Origin: Cellulophaga algicola DSM 14237
GTDB taxonomy: Bacteria > Bacteroidota > Bacteroidia > Flavobacteriales > Flavobacteriaceae
Direction of reading: 5' to 3'
Assembly (NCBI RefSeq): GCF_000186265.1
Contig: NC_014934.1
Location: 4,092,001-4,156,000 of the forward strand
DNA length: 64,000 nt
Position 1 is the stretch's first letter. Every line of letters begins with the position of its first letter. Below are positions 29,685 through 38,587 of the stretch, in pieces. A program made the position numbers and the translations under genes. Below the pieces are notes generated by a model. The model was given only the letters and a program-made list of their open reading frames with translations, was not told the DNA's origin and did not search any database.

Positions 29685-29869
29685 GATAACAAACGTATAG
29701 CTGCCTTTATTTTTGTATGGTTCTTGGAACGTAACCATTTACTGTATGCTAAAAATGGTGAAAAATTGTGGCAGATACCACGGTAGTAGCCCTTACCGTA
29801 ATGATAGCGCAAAGCCACCCTAACGATAAAGACATGATGGTTAAAGTGGTCGTAAACCTACTGGCTTAA
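29685..29869 (+). pseudogene. Decayed DOC/Fic C-terminal fragment, copy 1
   Basis: The translation DNKRIAAFIFVWFLERNHLL, then after a one-base slip VADTTVVALTVMIAQ and the end KVVVNLLA, is the C-terminal half of a DOC-type Fic domain like that ending the intact RhuM-family gene nearby. The frame is lost where GAAAAATTG would need one more A. Its last 110 bases (29768-29877) are almost identical to 31691-31800. No start codon or upstream domain remains. Confidence 0.8.
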
Positions 29870-29901
29870 AAACAATAAAATGTAGTATAAATAGCTATTT
29901 G

Positions 29902-30115
29902 ATGTTCAATGAATACTTTAAAGCAACTGCTAAAGTTTTTGCTATTTTTACACAATTAAGATATAGTAGAATTAACTGGGTTTTTACGCTCAATTTCTCC
30001 ATTATTTTATAAATTAATTTCAAAACTGCGGTTTTCCACATAGGGGTGTTATTTCTTTTTATGATATTTGGTTGTAAGTATTGATACTACTTTTGTAGTA
30101 AATAGATATCTTTAA
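29902..30115 (+). repeat. Duplicated block B, copy 1
   Basis: About 214 bases matching 33002-33213. A 53-base core (30025-30077) is identical to 33123-33175, and both copies begin ATGTTCAATGAATA and end TAAATAGATATCTTTA. Here the frame starting MFNEYFKATAKVF is broken early. It lies only 24 bases after the DOC fragment copy 1. Confidence 0.85.
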
Positions 30116-30201
30116 ATAATGATAGAAATCCCCTCGAAAATCTCTCACTGAAAGCGAAATATGATTACGATGCTAAATATGAAAGCATTCATAAACGATT
30201 A

Positions 30202-30462
30202 ATGGAAAAAGACCCGTTAACCGATAGTGAACGCAAATTGTGTGACACTTTAAAAGTTCTAAAAGTAGCTGTAGTTGCAGAAATTCAGCAAAACGCTAAG
30301 CGTTTAGAAAACGAAAGTTATGTAGAAAGAATGGTAATGCGCTTGGTAATCAACCAATTTAAAACAGCGCAAAAAATAGACATTAATACTACCGACGTTA
30401 GGCGTATCAATAGTAGTATAGTTAAAGAATATAGGAACGAATACAACGGTAACGTTGCTTAA
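30202..30462 (+). CDS. Hypothetical protein, 86 aa, possibly a truncated C-terminus
   Basis: From ATG 30202 this encodes 86 largely helical, charged residues (SERKLCDTLKVLKVAVVAE, YVERMVMRLVINQF). The same frame stays open for about 30 codons upstream with protein-like sequence (KAKYDYDAKYESIHKRL) but no standard start codon, back to a stop inside block B. This suggests that it is the tail of a longer gene whose front was lost when block B was joined to it. It lies 48 bases before the RhuM gene. The family is not recognised. Confidence 0.5.
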   Translation: MEKDPLTDSERKLCDTLKVLKVAVVAEIQQNAKRLENESYVERMVMRLVINQFKTAQKIDINTTDVRRINSSIVKEYRNEYNGNVA

Positions 30463-30510
30463 TAATTATTAGAAAGTAACTGTCGCATATCTTGCGATAG
30501 TTGAAAATTT

Positions 30511-31503
30511 ATGGAGATTAAAAATCAAATAGAAATTTATCAAGCTCAAGATGGCTCTACTCAAATTAATGTGCAATTTGAGGAAGAAATGGTTTGGCTT
30601 ACACAAGCGCAAATGGCCGAACTCTTTAATAAAGGAAGGACGACCATAACAGAGCATATTAATAACATCTTTAAAGAAGGAGAGTTAATGGAAGATATGG
30701 TATGTCGGGATTTCCGACACACCACACAACATGGCGCTATTAAAGGAAAAACACAATCTAAAAACGTTAAATACTATAATTTAGATGTTATCATATCTGT
30801 GGGTTATAGAGTAAAGTCAAAACAAGGCACACAATTCCGTATTTGGGCAACTCAAACCTTAAAAGATCATTTGGTTCAAGGCTATACTATAAACCAAAAA
30901 CGTTTAGAACAAAAGGAACAAGAGGTAAAGTTACTAAAAGACGGGATTCATATTCTAACCAGAACAGTAAGTAAAGCTATAGAAGATAAAGCATCAGACA
31001 CTATAATTTTAGAAACCTTTGCTAAAGGTTTAAGCTTGTTAGATGATTATGATCATGAAGAGCTAGATGCTAAAGGTTTAACTACAAAAGAAGCCAATTA
31101 CCCAAGTTTAAATGATTATCAGGAAATAATTAACCAAATGCTAACGGAGTTCGATTCGGATGTTTTTGGAAAAGAAAAAGATAAGAGTTTCGAGAGTTCC
31201 GTGGCGCAAATAGGAAAAGGGTTTGGAGCCGATGATTTTTACCCAAGTTTAGAAGAAAAAGCAACCATGCTTTTATATTTTGTAGTAAAAAACCACTCGT
31301 TTGTAGATGGCAACAAGCGTATCGCAGCGGCTTGTTTTTTAAAGTTTTTACAACAAAACAGCATGTTGTTTAATAGTGAGCAGCAACCCATAATTAGTAA
31401 TGATACATTAGCCAGTTTAACATTATTCATAGCTTCTAGCAAACCAGAAGAAATGCAAATGGTAACACGTTTAGTAATTAGTGTTCTGAATAGAAATAAA
31501 TAA
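30511..31503 (+). CDS. RhuM-family protein with C-terminal DOC/Fic domain
   Basis: 330 residues. The N-terminal part (about 1-130, EEMVWLTQAQMAELFNKGR, YYNLDVIISVGYRVKS, FRIWATQTLKDHLVQG) is the RhuM virulence-type domain, also found in phage KilA-N/Bro-like proteins. A coiled linker (about 130-155) leads to a DOC-type Fic domain (about 200-325) with HSFVDGNKRIAA near 256-267, the HxFxxGNKR motif in which Lys replaces the second Gly-Arg pattern of AMPylating Fic proteins, as in the Doc kinase. The gene is intact and lies between two decayed copies of its own C-terminal half. A toxin-like or phage-response role is inferred from the family. Confidence 0.88.
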   Translation: MEIKNQIEIYQAQDGSTQINVQFEEEMVWLTQAQMAELFNKGRTTITEHINNIFKEGELMEDMVCRDFRHTTQHGAIKGKTQSKNVKYYNLDVIISVGYRVKSKQGTQFRIWATQTLKDHLVQGYTINQKRLEQKEQEVKLLKDGIHILTRTVSKAIEDKASDTIILETFAKGLSLLDDYDHEELDAKGLTTKEANYPSLNDYQEIINQMLTEFDSDVFGKEKDKSFESSVAQIGKGFGADDFYPSLEEKATMLLYFVVKNHSFVDGNKRIAAACFLKFLQQNSMLFNSEQQPIISNDTLASLTLFIASSKPEEMQMVTRLVISVLNRNK

Positions 31504-31520
31504 TTTAAACATAAACTTTT

Positions 31521-31792
31521 AAAGGGGTAGACCTGTATACAACTACTGAAGAAAAAGCGGAGCATTTGCTTTATTTTGTAGTCAAAAACCACTCGTTTAC
31601 AGACGGTAATAAGAGTATAGCTGCCTTAATTTTTGTGTATGGTTTTTAGAGTGTAATCATTTATTGAATAAACCAAATGGCAAAAAAATAGTGGCAGATA
31701 CTACCGTAGTTGCCCTTATCGTAATGATAGCGCAAAGCCACCCTAACGATAAAGACATGATGGTTAAAGTGGTCGTAAACTTACTGGCTTAG
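31521..31792 (+). pseudogene. Decayed DOC/Fic C-terminal fragment, copy 2
   Basis: Starts 17 bases after the intact RhuM gene's stop. The frame reads TTEEKAEHLLYFVVKNHSF then TDGNKSIAALIFVYGF and stops. After a shift it continues IVADTTVVALIVMIAQ to KVVVNLLA. The motif is HSFTDGNKS, with the Arg of GNKR lost. The last part (31691-31800) is the near-identical partner of 29768-29877. The frame is broken at a different place from copy 1, so the two decayed independently. Confidence 0.82.
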
Positions 31793-31800
31793 AAACAATA

Positions 31801-32187
31801 AGTGAACTTGAATTCTCTATAATGGATTGTAATGGCACAAATGCTGTTATAATATAAATTCGAGCGTTCGCATTCATGTCCAGCTTTTAAAACGCGCTTA
31901 TTTTATAATTATTGAATTACAAACATAGACCAAAACAAGGCGAATAAGAATAACGTTTATTCGGTATACTCTAGTGACATGAAACTAATTGGGGCTGAAA
32001 TATTTTCATAGCAATAGGATGGTGTCTGTGTAGGAATCTTTAATCAAGTTCTAATAGCACGTAAAATAGGGTTAATTAAAAAGACTGAGAATAAAACAGA
32101 GATTATAGTAAAAGAAACAAAGATTAGGTTTAAATAAAAAGCATTGAGAAGAGAAATGATATATTTGTTTGGTAACGAACTAATTTT
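31801..32187. other. Non-coding stretch at the start of an inserted segment
   Basis: No gene is supported. It starts where DOC fragment copy 2 ends and leads into the membrane-protein gene. In the other copy of the duplication the corresponding junction is only 24 bases long, so this stretch and the following gene (31801-33001) look like an insertion. Confidence 0.5.
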
Positions 32188-32997
32188 ATGACACATAAAA
32201 AAATAAAAGATTTTATTAATGAATATAAAGATTATCAAATTCTTTTCATTTTCATTTTTACATTATTAGGAGGACTTACTCAGGTTTTTGAATTAGCTTT
32301 AATTTCTACTTATTATATCAGGTTCTTTTCTATAACACAGGTAATTTCAGATGGTTTGCTTTTTGTTTTTCTATTGTCTCTTATAAGTTTAGTTGCATAT
32401 TTATTCTATCCATTCCTTATAATCTTAGATAAAACCGAAATAAACAAAGGAGTAACACCCATTCAAAGAATCAGAAATGTTACTATAAGTGGGCTGAGTA
32501 AGTTTTTTATTTTGTTTACTTTAATATTATTAATTACAGGGGGAATTCTTCTTTTTAGCCAACCAGCAAAAGCTTTATTAAGTCATTTATGGATTTTAAT
32601 AATTTCATGTGCAATACTGACTATATATTTTGTCCTATATTTTAGAATAGCTTCATATATAAATGGAAAACCATCTAAATCAAAAGATTTGTCTCGAAAC
32701 ACGATATTCAAGAAAATAAAAGGAAATCGATTAATAGTTGTGCTATGCTCTTTTTTTATTGTTATTCTTTTTTACATGTATAAAGCTACCTTGACTCAGC
32801 CTAAGGGTTTTACAAACAACAAATATATCAAGTGCTTTATTCAGGAGAAATATCCAGATACTAAATATGAAATTCGTTATTTTAATGATAAATATATTTT
32901 CATTGTTATAAAAAATATAGATAAAAATGAACTCACTAATGAAGAAACCTTAGTTTTAAAGTTTGATAAATTATTTGATTATAACGCTTGTAATTAA
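32188..32997 (+). CDS. Multi-pass membrane protein of unknown function, 269 aa
   Basis: 269 residues with about five hydrophobic segments (about 17-40, 47-78, 107-130, 134-155, 177-195) followed by a soluble C-terminal domain of about 70 residues (KYIKCFIQEKYPDTKYEIRY...). There is no signal peptide, lipobox or catalytic motif. It is AT-rich and sits inside the duplicated toxin-gene region, between DOC fragment 2 and block B copy 2. Membrane proteins of this shape are frequent in defence islands as killing effectors or immunity proteins, but that is only a guess from context. Confidence 0.65.
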   Translation: MTHKKIKDFINEYKDYQILFIFIFTLLGGLTQVFELALISTYYIRFFSITQVISDGLLFVFLLSLISLVAYLFYPFLIILDKTEINKGVTPIQRIRNVTISGLSKFFILFTLILLITGGILLFSQPAKALLSHLWILIISCAILTIYFVLYFRIASYINGKPSKSKDLSRNTIFKKIKGNRLIVVLCSFFIVILFYMYKATLTQPKGFTNNKYIKCFIQEKYPDTKYEIRYFNDKYIFIVIKNIDKNELTNEETLVLKFDKLFDYNACN

Positions 32998-33001
32998 TTA
33001 T

Positions 33002-33213
33002 ATGTTCAATGAATATTTCAAAGCAACTGCTAAAGTTTTTACTATTTCTCACACTGAAAACATAGTAGCATTACTAGGCCTTCACACTCAATTTCTCCCT
33101 TATTTTAAAAATTATTTGCCATACTGCGGTTTTCCACATAGGGGTGTTATTTCTTTTTATGATATTTGGTTGTAACTAATGATATGGTATTTCTAGTAAA
33201 TAGATATCTTTAG
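33002..33213 (+). repeat. Duplicated block B, copy 2
   Basis: Partner of 29902-30115 with the identical 53-base core at 33123-33175. In this copy the frame from ATG 33002 (MFNEYFKATAKVFTISH) stays open for 57 codons to 33175. It ends 29 bases before the hsdR ATG, so it now forms part of the leader of the restriction operon. It may be the remains of a small gene or a leader RNA. Nothing recognisable is encoded. Confidence 0.8.
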
Positions 33214-33241
33214 AGCTTTACTTATTTTTACGAATAGTAAT

Positions 33242-35608
33242 ATGAACAAAAAAAATCTTTCAGAAAGAGATATTTGCTCCAAGTTTATAAATCCAGCAAT
33301 AGAAAAAGCAGGGTGGAACATGAGAACCTAAGTAAGAGAAGAAGTTTCTTTTACAGATGGTAGAATTATAGTTCAAGGAAATTTATATACAAGAGGAAGA
33401 AACAAACGAGCGGATTACATTCTATATTATAAGTCTAATATTCCAATTGCAATTATTGAAGCTAAAGACAATAAAAAAGCAGTTGGTCATGGCATGCAGC
33501 AAGCCTTAGAGTATTCCGAAATTCTACAAATTCCGTTTGTGTTTACTTCCAATGGAAGTTCTTTTGTTTTCCATGATAAAACAAGAACAGACGCAATTTT
33601 AGAAGAAGAGTTGTCATTAGATAATTTTCCATCACCTGAAACTTTATGGCAGAAATATTTAAAGTTTACAAATATTGAAACTCCAGAAGCAAAAGAAATA
33701 GTTGAGAATGATTATTACGCTGATGATAGCGGAATGACGCCTAGATACTACCAACAAAACGCCGTTAACAGAACATTGGAGGCTGTAGCCAAAGGTCAAG
33801 ATAGAATTATCTTGGTAATGGCAACTGGTACTGGTAAAACCTATACTGCTTTTAATATTATTTGGCGTTTGTGGAAAACAGGCGTAAAGAAACGCATCTT
33901 ATTTCTTGCAGATAGAAATGCGTTACTTACACAAACTAAAAATGGAGATTTCTCGCCTTTCGGTAATGATATCATGCATATTATTAAAAACCGAAAGATT
34001 GATAAATCCTACCAAATATATTTTGCACTTTATCAAGGTCTTACAAGTACAGATGAAGATAAAAATGCATACAAAGAATTTAGTCCAGATTTTTTCGATT
34101 TAATTGTTATTGATGAGTGCCATAGGGGTAGCGCTTCTGAAGCTTCTGCTTGGCGAGCAGTTTTAGATTATTTTAAAGGAGCTACTCAAATCGGTCTAAC
34201 AGCAACACCTAAAGAAACTAAGGATGTTTCTAATATGGACTATTTTGGAGAACCGGTTTATAATTACTCTTTAAAACAAGGTATTGATGATAGCTTCTTG
34301 GCACCTTATAAAGTAGTTAGGATTACTACAAGCGTAGATGACGGTTGGCGACCTACTGCAGGGTTAATAGATAAGTATGGTAATGAAGTAAAAGACCGTA
34401 TTTATAACCTGAAAGATTACGATAGAACATTAGCGATAGATGAACGTACAGAAGTTGTAGCAAAAAAAATTACAGAATATCTTAAAGCAACAGACCGTTT
34501 TGCTAAAACTATTGTTTTTTGTACAGATATTGACCACGCAAACAGAATGCGACAAGCATTAATAAATGAAAATGCAGACTTAGTAGCTAAACATTGGAAT
34601 TACTGTGTTAAGATAACGGGTGATGATGAAGTAGGTAAACAGGAGCTTGATAATTTTACAGATGTAGAAGAACGTTTTCCTGTAATAGCAACAACTTCTA
34701 AAATGCTGACTACGGGTATAGATACCAAAATGGTGAAGTTTATTGTTTTAGAATCTAACATACAATCGGTTACGGAATTTAAACAAATTATTGGTCGTGG
34801 TACTCGTATTCGTGAAGCAGAAGGCAAAGTCTTCTTCACTATTATGGATTTTAGAAAAGCAACAAATATATTTGCAAGACCTGATTTTGATGGTGATCCT
34901 GTTCAAATTTATGAACCAGAACCAGATGATCCAGTGGTGCCACCAGATGAAATAGTACCAGCAACAGAGGGTACAGAAACCAAAGGGGATCCGGGTGATT
35001 TTCCACCAACACCTCCGGATATAGGTCTAAAAGGAGAAGATGAAATTAAAAAGTTTTATGTTAACGATATTCCTGTATCTGTTGTTCATGAGCGTGTTCA
35101 GTATTACGGTAAAGATGGTAAGCTGATTACAGAATCTTTAAAAGATTATTCTAAAAAAAATATTGAAAAAGAGTTTTCGTCATTGGATGATTTTATTCAA
35201 AAATGGAATGATTCCGAAAAGAAAGAAGAATTAATAAAAGAATTGGCAGAACACGGTGTTTTATTAGAAGCACTTCGTGAAGATGTTGGTTTAGATTTAG
35301 ACGATTTCGATTTAATATGTCATATTGCATTCGATCAACCTGCATTAACGCGACAAGAACGCGCAAACAACGTACGTAAACGCAACTACTTTACTAAATA
35401 CAGCGAAACCGCACAAAAGGTTTTAAATAGTCTATTAGATAAATACGAAAAAGAAGGCATTACATCCATAGAACAAGGTTCTGTATTAAAAGTACAGCCT
35501 TTAAGCCAAATGGGTTCTCCTGTAGAATTGGTAAGAGCTTTTGGTAAAAAGAAAGATTTTGACCAAGCGATTAAAGAATTAGAAAACGAAATATATAATA
35601 TAGCGTAA
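33242..35608 (+). pseudogene. hsdR: Type I restriction subunit HsdR, nonsense codon at codon 30
   Basis: The full reading frame begins at ATG 33242 (MNKKNLSERDICSKF) and codes 788 codons, but codon 30 is TAA (33329-33331), where related proteins usually have glutamine (CAA); a single C-to-T change explains it. After the stop the frame continues with the nuclease domain (ADYILYY, IIEAKDN: the PD-(D/E)xK core) and then the SF2 translocase: MATGTGKTYTAF (Walker A, near 192), VIDECHRGSA (DEAH-like), GLTATP, and GRGTRIRE (motif VI). The next in-frame ATG, 33494, lies after the nuclease motifs. As written, the motor could be made but the DNA cutter could not. It heads the array with the hsdM and hsdS genes. 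Confidence 0.92.
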
Positions 35609-37102
35609 TTGAGTATTCAAACCAAAATACAACAACCAGAAGGTAGGCGTCTTGAATTTAAAGAGATTATGCCAACGAATGCCGATTTAGCAAAAACTAT
35701 AGTTTCTTTTGCTAACGATGCAGGAGGCGAGTTATATATTGGAATAAAAAATAACCCAAGAAATATTTTAGGTTTAGCCTATAATCAGCTAGATATTATT
35801 GAAAATCAAATTAGTAATATTGTAAACGACCAATGTACACCAACTGTTTTACCAGAAATCACTTTTATAGAAGAGAACGGTAAGCATATTATTAGAGTGT
35901 ATATCCATAAAGGTAGTAAACCTCCTTATTTTATAACGTCTAAAGGAAAAGAAAAAGGAACGTTTATTAGAGTGGGTTCTTCAAATAGATTGGCTAGTAC
36001 CGAAATTATTCAAGAATTAGAAAGACAAGGACAGCATATTTCTTTTGATTCCGAATTATACTTCAATAAAAACTATGAAGATTTAGATATTGATAGTTTT
36101 GAAAAGGTGTTTAAAGAAAAAACAAACGAAATATTATCGCCTCAAATATTTAAAAAACTAGAACTTGTAAAAGAAGAACAAGGTCAAACATTACCAACTA
36201 ATGCTTTAATATTATTGTCCGAAGATAAAGTTCGAAATCAAATTTTCCCTAATGCTAAAGTAGAATGTGCACGATTTAAAGGCAGTATTCCTGGAACTTT
36301 TATAGATCAAAAAACAATTAAGACAAGTATCGCTTTACAACCAGAGCAAGCGTACCAATTTGTACTACGTCATATTTCACAAGGAACAGAAGATTATGAA
36401 GGTGTTTATAGAAACGATCGTTGGGAATATCCTATTATAGCCATTAGAGAAGTGATTAGAAATGCAGTTATACATAGAGATTATTCGCTTACAGGAAAAG
36501 ATATTAAAATTGCTATTTTTGATGACAAATTAGAAATTACCAGTCCAGGAAAATTATTACCTACGGTTGATTTTAACGAAATGGATGCAGGCCAATCAGA
36601 TGTTAGAAACAAAGTGCTGGCACCTGTTTTTAAGCGCTTAGGTATTATTGAGCAATGGGGAAACGGTTTGCAATTAATAGCAGATAATTTAAAAGAATAT
36701 CCAGATATAGAATTAGCTTGGAAAGAACCAGGAATGGCTTTTAGAGTGTCTTTTGTTAAGAAAAATTATCAGTCACAACTAGAGTCACAGCTAGAGTTAC
36801 AGCAGGAGTTACAGCAGGAGTTACAGCAGGAGTTACAGCAGGAGTTACAGCAGGAGTTGCAGCAGGAGAGTTTATATTCTAAAACATTACAAATAGTCGC
36901 AGTTAAAACAAGTGCCACCAAAGAAATAGCACTAGCTTTAGGTCAGAAAAGTATATCAGGACAACTCTATCAAATCATAAATCAACTTAAAGAGTCAGAT
37001 TTAATAGCTTGGACAATTCCTGAAACTCCAAAAAGCTCTAAACAACAATATAAAATAACTAAAAGAGGTATTGCATTTTTGCAACTCCTTTCTAAAAAAT
37101 AA
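35609..37102 (+). CDS. AlbA_2 (Schlafen-type) and HATPase DNA-binding protein
   Basis: 497 residues, starting at TTG 35609 directly after the hsdR stop, so translation is probably coupled. Domains: AlbA_2/Schlafen-like DNA-binding domain (about 10-120, GRRLEFKEIMP, AGGELYIGIKN); an HATPase_C_4 domain (about 270-390, EVIRNAVIHRDYS, GNGLQLIADNL); a run of six ELQQ units (about 396-419); and a winged-helix end (about 430-495). This is the family often annotated as RecG-like ATP-binding protein, common inside type I restriction operons. The role there is not settled; a regulator of the array is a reasonable guess. Confidence 0.88.
   Translation: MSIQTKIQQPEGRRLEFKEIMPTNADLAKTIVSFANDAGGELYIGIKNNPRNILGLAYNQLDIIENQISNIVNDQCTPTVLPEITFIEENGKHIIRVYIHKGSKPPYFITSKGKEKGTFIRVGSSNRLASTEIIQELERQGQHISFDSELYFNKNYEDLDIDSFEKVFKEKTNEILSPQIFKKLELVKEEQGQTLPTNALILLSEDKVRNQIFPNAKVECARFKGSIPGTFIDQKTIKTSIALQPEQAYQFVLRHISQGTEDYEGVYRNDRWEYPIIAIREVIRNAVIHRDYSLTGKDIKIAIFDDKLEITSPGKLLPTVDFNEMDAGQSDVRNKVLAPVFKRLGIIEQWGNGLQLIADNLKEYPDIELAWKEPGMAFRVSFVKKNYQSQLESQLELQQELQQELQQELQQELQQELQQESLYSKTLQIVAVKTSATKEIALALGQKSISGQLYQIINQLKESDLIAWTIPETPKSSKQQYKITKRGIAFLQLLSKK
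36794..36865 (+). repeat. Six 12-bp tandem repeats (GAGTTACAGCAG)
   Basis: Six units of GAGTTACAGCAG occur in a row, the last with TTG for TTA. They encode ELQQ six times as a predicted coiled-coil linker between the HATPase and winged-helix domains. Slippage would add or remove whole turns without breaking the frame. Two diverged units (QLES) precede them. Confidence 0.93.
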
Positions 37103-37104
37103 AA

Positions 37105-38535
37105 ATGAGTAACATAACAACAAACATAAAAGGCATACGCGATATTATGCGTAAAGACACAGGAGTAGATGGAGATGCACAACGTATCTCGCAAATGGTG
37201 TGGATGCTTTTTATGAAAATATTTGCCGATAAAGAAGAAGAATGGGAAATTACCATAGACGATTACCAATCGCCAATTCCAGAACACTTAAAATGGCAAA
37301 ATTGGGCAGCAGATGATGAAGGTTTAACAGGCGATGCTTTAATGGAGTTTATAGAAACTGAACTTTTTCCTGCGTTAAAAGAACTAGATATTACACTAAG
37401 CCCACAAGCTAAAATTATACGTTCGGTTTTTGATGACACGTATAACTTTATGAAAAACGGAACACTCTTCCGTCAAGTCATAAACGTGATTAACCAAATA
37501 GATTTTAACGACTCTAAAGAAAGTCACGTATTTAACGATCTTTATGAAACCATATTAAAAGACCTACAATCTGCAGGTTCTTCTGGTGAGTATTACACAC
37601 CAAGAGCCGTAACGCAGTTTATGGTAGATATTATTAATCCGCAATTAGGCGAAAGCGTATTAGATCCTGCATGTGGTACAGGTGGTTTTTTAACTTGTAC
37701 GATTGACCATGTTAGAAATCAAGTAAAAGATTATACCCAAAGAGACGTATTACAAAAATCGATACGTGGTATTGAGAAAAAACCATTGCCACATTTATTA
37801 TGTACCACCAATTTAATGCTACATGGTTTCGATTTACCAGTAGTGCGTAGAGATAATTTACTAAGCAAACCCTATGCAGATTGGGGAGCCAAAGACAAGC
37901 TAGATATTATACTCTCTAATCCGCCTTTTGGAGGTGTAGAAGAAGATGGTACAGAAACCAACTTCCCTAAAAAATTTAGAACCAAAGAAACAGCCGATTT
38001 ATTTTTAGCCTTAATTATTAAGCTCTTAAAAGATAAAGGACGTTGTGCTATTGTATTACCAGATGGAACTTTGTTTGGCGAAGGGATGAAAACACGCCTA
38101 AAAGAAGAGTTGTTAGACAAATGTAACTTACATACTATTGTTCGTTTACCTAATGGCGTTTTTAACCCTTATACAAGTATTAAAACTAACTTGTTGTTTT
38201 TTGAAAAAGGCACACCTACCAAAGACGTTTGGTATTACGAACACCAATACCCAAAAGGAGCAAAAAGCTATAACAAAACTAAACCTATTAATATTAAAGA
38301 GTTTGATGTAGAAAAAAAATGGTGGAACAAACGTGTAGAGAATGAATACGCTTGGAAAGTATCTATTGAAGATATTAAAAAGCGTAATTACAATCTAGAT
38401 ATTAAAAACCCACACCAAGAAGTAGATAACTTAGAAAGCCCAGAAGTGATTTTAGAAAAATTTAGAACTACGGAACAAAAAATTTCTAGCATACAAGACG
38501 AAATTATTAATGTATTAACCGAAGCTTTAAAATAA
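37105..38535 (+). CDS. hsdM: Type I N6-adenine methyltransferase subunit HsdM
   Basis: 476 residues. The N-terminal helical HsdM_N domain (about 1-140) is followed by the N6_Mtase domain with SAM motif I DPACGTGGFL (about 188) and catalytic motif IV NPPFGG (about 272). Both are intact. It starts two bases after the preceding gene's stop. It methylates adenine in the host target sequence chosen by HsdS. With hsdR interrupted, this may be the main surviving activity of the system. Confidence 0.95.
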   Translation: MSNITTNIKGIRDIMRKDTGVDGDAQRISQMVWMLFMKIFADKEEEWEITIDDYQSPIPEHLKWQNWAADDEGLTGDALMEFIETELFPALKELDITLSPQAKIIRSVFDDTYNFMKNGTLFRQVINVINQIDFNDSKESHVFNDLYETILKDLQSAGSSGEYYTPRAVTQFMVDIINPQLGESVLDPACGTGGFLTCTIDHVRNQVKDYTQRDVLQKSIRGIEKKPLPHLLCTTNLMLHGFDLPVVRRDNLLSKPYADWGAKDKLDIILSNPPFGGVEEDGTETNFPKKFRTKETADLFLALIIKLLKDKGRCAIVLPDGTLFGEGMKTRLKEELLDKCNLHTIVRLPNGVFNPYTSIKTNLLFFEKGTPTKDVWYYEHQYPKGAKSYNKTKPINIKEFDVEKKWWNKRVENEYAWKVSIEDIKKRNYNLDIKNPHQEVDNLESPEVILEKFRTTEQKISSIQDEIINVLTEALK

Positions 38536-38580
38536 ACGTCATTGCACGCGTCCGTCATTGCGAGGGACGAAGCAATCTCA
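38536..38580. repeat. Dispersed palindromic element between hsdM and hsdS
   Basis: The bases CGTCATTGC at 38538, an interrupting CACGCGTCCG, then GTCATTGCGAGGGACGAAG and CAATCTCA fill the gap between hsdM and hsdS. From memory this resembles a short palindrome-like sequence scattered in many bacterial genomes (TTGCGAGG..CGAAGCAA with complementary ATTGC/GCAAT ends). The first CGTCATTGC looks like a partial second copy. A TTG inside it opens a frame into hsdS, but the true hsdS start is the ATG at 38588. Confidence 0.65.
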
Positions 38581-38587
38581 TCACCAT

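Noticed and set aside
33002-33175. A 57-residue gene in block B copy 2
   Set aside because: The other copy of the block is not open in this frame and the peptide has no recognisable features; treated as repeat sequence.
33494-35608. A self-standing 704-residue helicase beginning at ATG 33494
   Set aside because: The upstream frame clearly encodes the HsdR N-terminus and nuclease motifs up to a stop codon, so this is the rest of an interrupted hsdR and not a separate helicase gene.
36794-36865. CRISPR or other spaced repeat array
   Set aside because: The units are contiguous 12-mers without spacers and are in frame in a gene. No spaced repeats were found anywhere in the window.
38558-38587. 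An in-frame TTG that would add ten residues (MRGTKQSHHH) to HsdS
   Set aside because: The TTG lies inside a dispersed repeat element; the ATG at 38588 begins the normal HsdS sequence.
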